From Paracyclopina nana (Eukaryota > Arthropoda > Copepoda > Cyclopoida > Cyclopettidae): 64,000 bases of DNA. Both the position numbers and the translations under genes were made by a program. The notes under the pieces are model-generated. The model had not been told where the DNA came from, did no database searches, and saw only the letters and a list, made by a program, of their open reading frames with translations. The DNA lies in assembly GCA_019096065.1 (NCBI GenBank), contig JAGUCH010000002.1:13652501-13716500 (forward strand). The letters are read 5' to 3'. Shown here in pieces: positions 55,835-64,000 of the stretch. Numbering within the stretch: the stretch's first letter is position 1; every line of letters starts with the position of its first letter.

Positions 55835-57374
55835 ATGCTCAACATACCCGACCATGTCCCCAAAGACCTTGTTCAACAGCTGGAAGAGTGTCAAACTCAA
55901 CTCAAAATCCTCCTGGGCAATTACAAGGTAAACAACTTTTTTCCCTCCATCATAACAATAGCCTCTGTAGTATATTATACACATGGCAGTAGTATGTCAA
56001 TTTTAACGCGTCCTTTACAAAATTACTTTCCAGATTTTGCAGCAGAGGCACAAAATCAACCCTGATGTAAGTTGAAGTTTCTTCCTGTCTTCTATGCTTT
56101 GTCATTTGCAATTTCTTCTGTAGGATGAAGTCAATTTGGAGCATTTCAAGCAGGTGCAAAAGTACATAATACAATTCAATGATAAGCAGGTACGTGAATT
56201 GGCTCCTTCCTACGTTGCTTTAATTGTAGACTTTAACGTGAAACATGCTCTCCTAGGCTCCCATAATTAAGAAAATTAGAGAAATCATCAAGGAGGGAAG
56301 TGGCAACACATCCAAAAGCAGTGATGAGGAAAAGCATGCTGAAGAGGATCAGGAAGGAGAAGAAGAAAAGCCCATATCAGAAGATGAAATTTTGGAATCT
56401 CTAGGTTTGAAAAATGTAGCCAGAACCCCAAGTGGGAAAATAGATCATGCCAAGCTGTCCATGAAGGATAGAATGGCCATTGTCAGAGGAATGAGGAAAA
56501 GGAGGAGAAAATACAATGGAACTGTTGCCAACACTACCAATGGAGGAGCTCCTAAAAAGAGAAGTCCTAGCCCAAGCAATCCTAAGGAAGAATCCAGCCC
56601 AACTGTTGAGGAGCAGCCAACTGAAGAGGATGAATTTCTGGTTCCTGAAGGTCAATACAAAGGCCATGTTACAGAGATGGAGAAGCTAGTGCAAAGTGCA
56701 CTTTTGGAAAAGACTAGAGACTGTTATGCAGAGAGCAGTGAATTAGCCAAGTTGAGGAATGATGTTGTGCTCCAGGACTGTGACAAGCCCCAGTTCCTCA
56801 CACATTTGAACCTTTTCACCCAAAATGAAGTGGACTCACTATTGGCATTGATTCATGAAGATGGGAGGAAGAAAATTGAGTTTAGGAACCTGACATACAT
56901 TCCAGAAATGACTGATAGGAAGCTGAAGGTCAACTACAATTACTTAGCCCCTGATATTAGTAGTCCTCCTCTACTGAGGACACGTCAGAGAAGACACCCT
57001 GCAAATAGCACAGCAGCCTCCTCTCGATTCAATTCGAGGTCGAATTCGAGGGCGACAACACCAGAGAAGATCACCAGGCAAGCCAGCAGTGAGTCTAACG
57101 TAGCTGACTCATTGATTTCTGCAGAGGAAAGGGCAGCTTTGGAGGCAGAGTTGAAAGAGCTCAATTCGAGGCTAGATGAGGTGCAAGCTATTCTGGCTGC
57201 CAACAAACGAACCGTGTCAACTAGAGTAAGTATAGTACTACATTACGTAACTTAGTGTGTGACTAAGTCTTTGTTTTCCCTCCACAGAAAGAACGAAGTC
57301 GTCTCTCGGAGGTCAGCGAAGAGGCTGTCCAACTCGAGGCTAGAATTGATGAAATCAAGAAAATTATTGCATGA
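55835..57374 (+). CDS. Unrecognised charged coiled-coil protein
   Basis: Five exons, 55835-55927, 56034-56066, 56124-56189, 56257-57225 and 57288-57374, 415 aa, all GT-AG and in phase. I do not recognise a family. The N terminus (MLNIPDHVPKDLVQQLEEC...) is helical; a long acidic/basic middle includes GSGNTSKSSDEEKHAEEDQ, the basic GMRKRRRKYNG (a possible nuclear localisation signal) and KKRSPSPSNPKEE. A conserved-looking block FLTHLNLFTQNEVDSLLALI...RNLTYIPEM follows, then the Ser/Arg-rich RFNSRSNSRATTPEK and a C-terminal coiled coil (EERAALEAELKELNSRLDEVQ, LEARIDEIKKII). Composition suggests a nuclear or cytoskeletal scaffold; function unknown. Confidence 0.68.
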
Positions 57375-57510
57375 TTTGAATTTTACTCCGCCGCTGCACC
57401 TGCAACTATAGGATACTATTGATAATAATAAACTTGTACATATAAGCTCAGAAATCCGAGTATTTTAAAAGTGATCCCATTTATGTGGTTTCATAAGACT
57501 CGATTATGAG

Positions 57511-59221
57511 ATGGAGCGCATCAGGTAAGCTTCTTAGAGTCGCGACCAGAAGCCCTAAAAGTGAGAGTAAAAGAAAGGCTGCTGGATTGTTATATAAAGG
57601 CCAGAGAAACTGGCAAGCTTTCACCAGTTGTCTTATCAAAGATGAGCGAGACAGAGCTACAGTTTGCGAGGCTCTTTCAAAATGCCACAGAAGGAGAGGC
57701 AAAGGCTCCCATCATGGGACACTTGCCACAGTGGTTCCTGGACCAAAAAACCAATGTCATCTATAATGGACCGGTGGGCATTTGGGACCACGAGAAGCAG
57801 ACTGTGAACCACTGGTTTGATGGACTTTCTATTTTGACCTCCTTTCAAGTGGATGGAACCAATAGAATGGTAGAGATGAGGAAGAGGTTCCTCAAGTCTG
57901 AGGCTTACGAAAAGGCGAAGGCCCATGGGAAACTCATCATCACTGAGTATGGCACTGCAGGCGCAACAGACCCTGACAAGAGCCTGGTGTCCAAGCTTGT
58001 CTCCAGTCTGATCCCAGGTTCTATGATTTATAGCTATAGCTTTATCCTGTTGCTAATAATAGCATTGATTGTTAAGGTGAAATGACTGATAACTGCGCCT
58101 GCAATGTGTACAAATTGGGGGGAGCCTTGGTGGCTTCCACTGAAACCTGCCTGTTGAGGAGAATCGACCCTGACACCCTTGAAACTGGGGAGAAAATTGA
58201 TATCTCTGGACTAGTGAATATTGCTAGTGCCAGAGCCTTAACTGATCCCAACACTGGAGATGTCTTCAATATATCCGGTACCTTCCTGACAGGACTCAAG
58301 TACCACTTCATCAAGTTTCCCGCAAGCATTGACACCTTGGGCCAAAAGGAGCTTTTAACCAGTGCCAGAACAGTGGCTAGTTTCTCGTCCAGGATGACCA
58401 CCTGCTTTTCATACTACCACTCCTTTGGCATGACAGACAAATACTTGATCATGATTGAGCAACCTTGGGTTGCCAACAGCATTAAATTGGCCACAAGCAA
58501 AGTCAAAGGCCAGACATTTTATGAATGCTTGGACTGGTGCAAGGATGAAAAGAACCTCTTCCATGTGATTGACAAGGAGTCTGGCAAGGTTGTCAACCAG
58601 TTTGTCTCCTCAGCAGGTTTCTTTTTTCTCAATTTCATCAATTGCTATGAAGAGGGAAATAGTGGCATCATTGTGGACTTGGTTGGCTATGACTCTCCGG
58701 ACATACTGGACAAAATGTCCCTAGACAAGTTGAGGCAAGGCAAGCTGGATGTTCAGGACAAGTCAAAAATCCTTAGGTTCCAGCTCAACTTGGAGTCTGG
58801 AGAAAAGCAGCCAACAGTTGAGGGTCACATGGTCACCTTAGACCAAGGATGTGAGCATCCCTCCATCAACAGGAAATTTCAGGGCAAAAAGTACCAATAT
58901 GCCTATGTCATAGGGTGGTTGGAGTCTGTTAACAGAGGCCCATTTGCCAATGCGCTGACCAAGGTCAACATGGACAATGGTCAGACCATTGCATGGAGAG
59001 GCAATGAGTTTTGTCACCCAGCAGAGGCCCTGTTTGTGCCCAAAAGAAATGATGAAACTGCTGCGGAAGATGATGGCATAATCGTTGCCTCAGTCACTGA
59101 TGTCAGGGAAGACCATAAGGACTTTTTGGTCTTCCTTGATGCCAGAACCATGGCTGAGGTGGCGAGGGTTAATTTTGATGAGACTATTCCATTTGCAAGC
59201 CATGCTTACCTCTGTGAGTAA
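57511..59221 (+). CDS. Carotenoid oxygenase-family protein (BCO/RPE65-like) with altered metal site
   Basis: Three exons, 57511-57524, 57566-58017 and 58077-59221, 536 aa, matching RPE65 length (533). The first intron is only 41 bp and its junctions are inferred from phase. Family blocks: PQWFLDQKTNVIYNGPVGIW, HWFDGLSILTSFQVDG, IITEYGTA, TDNCACNVY, IDPDTLETGEKIDI, SYYHSFGMTDKYLIMIEQP, CYEEGNSGIIVDL and YAYVIGW. In this family four His bind iron. The His in SYYHSFG and the one near the C terminus (PFASHAYL) are present. The TAHPH-type site is ASARALTD, and the FHHIN-type site is FLNFIN, so two ligands are replaced. It may be a non-catalytic or changed-chemistry member. There is no frameshift or stop. 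Confidence 0.8.
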
Positions 59222-59228
59222 TTAATAT

Positions 59229-60380
59229 TTATTTTTGCTGGCAGTCTACTGACTCATCCAAAAGGAACAATAAATGGTCTTTGATTGTGCTAGCTACTAT
59301 GAAAGGCAGCTTACCATAAGCCTTAGAATGGTTAAGTATGTCACAGATTTGGTGACTCAATTGCCTGTCATCTAAGTCATTCTCATGCAAATCTACCCAC
59401 AATTGGAGAAAAGCCAGACCAATTAGAGATGATTGAAACACAAGCCTCGAGGCTGCCTCACAATCTCTTTGCAATCCAAAGTTGGGCATGATCAGATTTC
59501 TTGATTGCCTGCTGGCATCTTCTTTCAATTTAGCCTGTTGCTCTTCATACATTTGCTGTAGCAGATATGCAACTTGATTCCTGACAGCCTCCCCTGTGTT
59601 CTGCTTTTGTAGAACTTCTCTTTGGTAGAGCTCCTCTAGCAACCTGCTAGCTAAAATAGAGTTTTTTATTAACTGGGAAAAGTTAAACCCAATGTGCTCT
59701 GCTTTAAAGCTTCTTTGCAGTGGCTCTTAGCAAAAAAAGATGAAGAAGAAAAAATGCAGCTTGGCCTAGTACCCCCATACCCAGAAAATTTTTCAGGATG
59801 GAGAATACAGCTAGATTTTGTCACCTTCAGAATGCATTGGTGATGGTGTGGAGACAATTGGCAAATTAGGCACTACTTGAGTTGAATTGCTGACCTCAAT
59901 ACCCATTTTTCTTCTCAATCTGTCTCTGATAGCCTCAATTTTTGCCAGCTGTTGAAACCTTCTTCCACTCATTGCCATCCCACCAGCCATTTGGACATTG
60001 TTTGTGTTTCCCAGGTTGGTGTTGAACTGGTTATTATTGTTGTCATTGTTGTTGTTGTTCCTATTGTTGTTGTTGTTATTTATATTGTTTGAAACACTGA
60101 TGACACCATTAACTATGGCAAGAACAAAGGACATGAAGCCAAAAGAGGACAATTTGCTCACTCTCTCACACTCAGTTTGAGATTTTTGTGGCATAAACAC
60201 AACTGGCATGCCTTCATCAGCAGGCTTTGAAGCTCTCTTAGTTAGACTGTGGCAGTTTTGGCTAACATAACAGGCCCAATGATCAAGCTCCCAGGTTTGA
60301 AGGGTCTTTAAAAGGGAAGGTGAAGCCAGCAAAGGCCATTCTTGCATTGAGACACTATTGATTTGGCTTAATAGAGACAT
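59229..60380 (-). CDS. Unrecognised protein with poly-Asn tract
   Basis: Two exons, 59825-60380 and 59229-59650, 325 aa (intron 174 bp, phase 1). No family recognised. After a cysteine-containing N-terminal part comes a hydrophobic stretch FGFMSFVLAIVNGVISVSNNIN leading into a long asparagine tract with Arg/Asp interruptions (about residues 95-120), then VQMAGGMAMSGRRFQQLAKIEAIRDRLRRKMG. The C-terminal exon is helical with Gln/Glu-rich and Leu-rich stretches (QRDCEAASRLVFQSSLIGLAFLQLWVDLHEND). Poly-Asn after a hydrophobic segment recurs in arthropod secreted or membrane proteins of unknown function; that comparison is from memory. It overlaps nothing and ends 8 bp from the BCO-like gene. Confidence 0.55.
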
Positions 60381-60430
60381 TTTTCACCAATAGATTTTTT
60401 TGATTACCAAGCAAGAAAAAGTAACAGTAA
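60381..60430. other. Short divergent spacer
   Basis: Only 50 bp separate the start of the poly-Asn gene (60380) from the first candidate start of the glutaminyl cyclase locus, so a shared promoter is possible. No motif stands out. Confidence 0.35.
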
Positions 60431-62010
60431 ATGAAAAGTGAGATTAGTTCATCTCACAAACACATGGCAAATGCCAAAACCATTCTTTTCCCTTTCATGC
60501 TCTTATTTGTATTTTGTGGTGCTAAAATGGTTTTCTTACAGTTGCACAATGAGGCACAAAAAAAGATTCCAAGCCAGAAACAGAAAATGGCAGTTTATCA
60601 AAAGAGAGAGAAAAATAAATGTGACTTCAAATGCCTTGAGCATTCCATAAATTGAGCTTTTATTGTCATCGACAGAGGACAGAAGTTGCACAGTCAACCC
60701 TTTCAAAAAACTGGGATAGAAGGAGACATTTACAGTACACAAGATTTATCTTTTATGAAGTTACAACTACCTGTGTGTACATTGCTAAAAAGAAAAACAG
60801 CTTGCCTATTAAAAGTTGTGTTTGCCAAGAGCCCCTTAATTGACAAAAATGCTGATAAGGTAATGTTACAGCTAAGTGTAAGTTGTAGTCATGAATCTGA
60901 AGAAGTTTGCTTTGATATCCTTTCTCATTATTACAATTATTACTCCAGGCCTTTTTGTGAAAGAAGTTGCGTACTTTCATCATAAGCTTAAAAAAGTGCT
61001 TATTAAATCTTTTCATGTTTAGAAAAGCTTGGAAGATTTCATTCAAGGGCTTCTCTATCCAAGAGACCCAGGATCTGAAGGAAGCAAAAAGGCACAAGCT
61101 TTCATAACTGAGCACTATGAAAACATTCAATGGCAAGTGGAAACTGATGCATTTGTGGAGGACACAGTCAGAGGCAAGATCCATTTTGCAAATATTATAG
61201 CCAGATTCAGGCCTGAATGTGCCAGGCAAATTGTATTGGCCTGTCACTATGACTCAAGGCTAAAGCCATCAGGGTTTTTGGGAGCCACAGACTCAGCAGT
61301 TCCATGTGCAATCATCATGGACATTGCACAATACTTGTCACAAGCAAACTTGGCCAAATCTCCCCAGCAAAGCTGCCTTGGTTTGACTCAAGTGTTTTTT
61401 GATGGAGAGGAGGCTTTTGTTGCTTTTGATTCCACTGATGGGCTTTATGGATCAAGACATTTGGCTTCAAAATGGGACAATGCCACCTACTTTCCTTAGC
61501 ACAATGGCATCAACACAGAATTGGACAGAATATCAGTGTTCATTCTGTTGGACTTGATTGGAGCATCCAGGCCTGAATTCTACTCAATTTCTGTAAAAGA
61601 ACTCTGATTTTCTGACATCAGCTTTTTTCTAACCCTCCTCTTTTTGTCCAGTTTGACCACAGTGAAAGAAACAAGTACTATGATGCTGCCATGAAAATCG
61701 AGCAAGATTTGCAAGTTTTGTTCCCATCAAACTTGACAACAATGTTCATTGGGAAAAATCACTGTGAGGAACACAAGCTTTAATTGTGCCATGCACATGA
61801 AAAGTTTCTCTTTCAGATTTCCCCATCACTGATGACCAAAAGCCGTTTGTTGCTCGTGGCGTGGACCAGGTTCTACACCTCATTCCTTCCCCTTTTCCTA
61901 GCCAATGGCACACACTAGGTGACAACTACGAAGCCTTGGATTTCGAGTATATAAACAGATTCAATCTCATAATGAAATTGCTGGTAGTTCATCTGCTGCA
62001 AACCCTATAG
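60431..62010 (+). pseudogene. QPCT: Glutaminyl-peptide cyclotransferase (QPCT) homologue with in-frame stop
   Basis: Exons with confident ends: 61023-61592, 61652-61763 and 61817-62010 (stop 62008-62010); an upstream exon ends at 60859, and the first exon(s) between 60431 and 60859 are uncertain. A hydrophobic signal-anchor-like stretch (MANAKTILFPFMLLFVFCGA) is near the start. QPCT motifs: YPRDPGSEGSKKAQ, IVLACHYDSRL, GATDSAVPCA (zinc Asp), VFFDGEEAF (zinc Glu), LYGSRHLASKW, LLDLIGASRPEF, HLIPSPFPSQWHTLGDN (zinc His) and LDFEYINRFN. An in-frame TAG at 61497-61499 lies between SRHLASKW and LLDLIGAS, and coding signal continues in the same frame beyond it. Known QPCT makes N-terminal pyroglutamate in the secretory pathway. 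It is an unprocessed young pseudogene, a polymorphic null, or a sequencing error. Confidence 0.78.
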
Positions 62011-64000
62011 CAATGTCTAACAATGGAAAATATAGCAAAAAAGTGTGCAAGGCTCAAATGACAAGTATCCCTAAGGCTGCTAGCAAAATGTTCCCATATC
62101 AAATGTCTTCTTTCCTCTCTATTGCTCCCGTTGCAATAATATAGAGTTTCTCTAACTAGCATTGGCAAAACTGACCAAAAATTGAGCCCATCGGGAAATT
62201 GCCATTAAACTAACTCATTTGTCCCAGGGCCACGAAAATCTACAGAGTGTTGCCACTGCGCTGAGGAAAATTTTCACCCATTTAGAAATTAAAAGAAAAG
62301 ATGATGATATTCTCTTGTTTGCGGTTCATGTAAGGCTGTCCACAAACCTTTTCAAGCCTACCTTTCATTTCTAAGCCTGGTGCACTGAATTTCATGAAGA
62401 GTAGTATGATTTGCGATCTGCAATACAAACCATTTGACATAATTTATTTTTTTATGAGTGTATTTTTTGTTGCTGGGCTAAAAATTTTCGCTAAAACGCT
62501 GGAAGTTAAAAATTGGCCGATCTCTTGAAGAAAGAAGACCTTTAGTGCAGTAGTGATTTATAGAGTGAGGCTATGGCAAGGTATTTAAACTTGATCCAGC
62601 TGCAGCGCTAAGGAACGCCGGACCATATGTTGTTGCACTGTTCCACGAATTTTTTCCACATTCACAGAAGTTTTAACACTTCACAAGGAGGATTTTTTCT
62701 TCTTGGCCTCAGCGCGCGTTTTAATTACTAGTTCTGCTCCGTGTTTGTTGTTTTTCTACTTTCCTCTTTTTTCCAATGATAAATTGCTGTTACACATTAT
62801 TAGTTTGCATGGAAAACAATTTAGCTGGCGCAATCCAAAGACATGACATGCGTTGAGAACAAACTGTCATTGCTGTGGATCAAAATGATTCATGCAATAA
62901 TACAGGTGAAAGCTTGTTTGAGAACTGATTTGCTAGGGAAGCACAGCTGCAAATAAACGCTGGAGCTAATTTTTGGCCCATTCAAAAGAACATATTTTGA
63001 AGGTTTGAATAAGCCAATAAAAGCATTCTTGAAAAAGGTCTAGAAAATGGCGTTTTTTAATGGCTCGGCCAACAATTTGCGGAGAAACTGATTTTTCTCG
63101 CTGATGGTTTTCATCAGCACACTTTGAAAAGTAAGAGTTTTGTTTCCAATGGCATCAATAATGATATGGCTGTATGCATATGGTCTGTAAATTGGGAATT
63201 AATATGCTGAATGCGAAAGGGAAATTATTGTTGCCATCACGCGCATTCGTCTCTCACAAAATGTCCATATGCTCCACAACTAGTTTTCCGATAGTGAAAT
63301 CGAAATTAGTGGCCAAAAACAAACATGTTCCTTATTTGGCAACGCGCTAACATACAACAGAAACATCTTATCCTAATTATGTCACTCACACACGACATTA
63401 AAATTGTCAAGACAAAAACTTTCCCTTTCGATTCTTTCAGCTCTTTACCACTTTGGGCTATATAACTAAAAAGTTTCACCAAGAGACTTAATCAAAATTG
63501 ATCAATTAGCGACAAGATAAGCAGCATCAGAATGATTTAATTGCGTACTCTTGATACCAATCAAAATTGGTCAATTAACAACGAGTTAAGTAGCTTTAAG
63601 ATGACTTCATTGCCTTTGGCCTCTGGCTGTAAGGATCATTTTTCAGTGGTAATTGCCATTATGGTCATTCAGTTCTAATCACAAAGCCAAGATTCAGAGA
63701 TTTGGCCCAGTTTAAGAAAAAACAAATCAACAGATAATAATCTCTTCTTCTATACGGAATTGGGCAACGAAATTAGAGTCAGGTGAAATTTTAGGTGAGA
63801 GCTTTTCAGTATATATGATGCTGAAAGGTTGACAAATCTGCCAAGCTGTTCAACATGGATGGGTGTGTTTGCGGCCATTATAAATGCCAAGCAAGAGTAG
63901 TTTCTCTAGCCCCAGGCCTTTATTTGGGCTTTGGAGCGACAAAATCAAAATAAGCACCATCTGATGCCCGAGTATATCATTCAAAAATGGGCCACTTTGA
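62011..64000. other. Gene-free end of window
   Basis: About 2 kb of AT-rich sequence with no convincing coding frame. A diverged tandem duplication (period about 69 bp) is visible at 63492-63630 (AATCAAAATTGATCAATTAGCGAC... versus AATCAAAATTGGTCAATTAACAAC...). Confidence 0.45.

Overview
The window is nuclear DNA of a small-genome animal, most likely an arthropod. Genes have short GT-AG introns (about 40-110 bp), sit close together on both strands and encode animal housekeeping proteins. The species cannot be named from the sequence.

Layout. A 5'-truncated WBP2 gene (23-963, +) meets TRAIP (1134-2402, -). From 2895 to 31988 lies one badly interrupted gene for a bacterial-type diaminopimelate decarboxylase (LysA-like) with animal-style introns. 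Its coding exons carry two insertions: a 446-bp hAT-type MITE (3007-3452, 8-bp target duplication) and a 27.2-kb composite (4030-31251, 9-bp target duplication). Removing each insertion and one duplication copy restores the reading frame exactly. The composite is a foldback-type element: GGGCAAGCA minisatellite ends, then head-to-tail 322-bp units in opposite orientation on the two sides of a loop of about 120 bp. Two 10-kb env-bearing Ty3/Gypsy elements of one family have inserted into it in opposite orientations: E1 (7826-17766, +) in the loop and E2 (18659-28824, -) in a satellite unit of the right arm. The original foldback element would be about 7.1 kb with no visible transposase.

Right of it, a repeat-rich stretch (another hAT-type MITE at 32830-33319 and an inverted-repeat element at 32169-32666) leads to CLASRP (33406-35609, +). 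Then comes the head-to-head chaperonin pair HSPE1 (35877-36248, -) and HSPD1 (37016-39701, +). A 3.7-kb gene-free stretch with inverted repeats and a tRNA-like relic precedes MFSD1 (43464-44962, -). After another repeat block come RNF10 (47208-49635, -), a RING/SIAH-finger membrane protein (50489-51154, -), ISOC1/2 (51398-52092, -), an unrecognised secreted or membrane protein (52601-53340, +), LRRC59 (53654-55036, -), an unrecognised charged coiled-coil protein (55835-57374, +), an RPE65/BCO-family protein lacking two iron ligands (57511-59221, +), an unrecognised poly-Asn protein (59229-60380, -) and a glutaminyl cyclase gene with an in-frame stop (60431-62010, +). The last 2 kb shows no gene.

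Functionally, HSPE1/HSPD1 form one mitochondrial folding machine behind a shared promoter region. TRAIP, RNF10 and the SIAH-like protein are unlinked ubiquitin ligases. The notable locus is the intron-bearing, apparently transferred LysA gene, otherwise open through every exon but split by nested mobile DNA.
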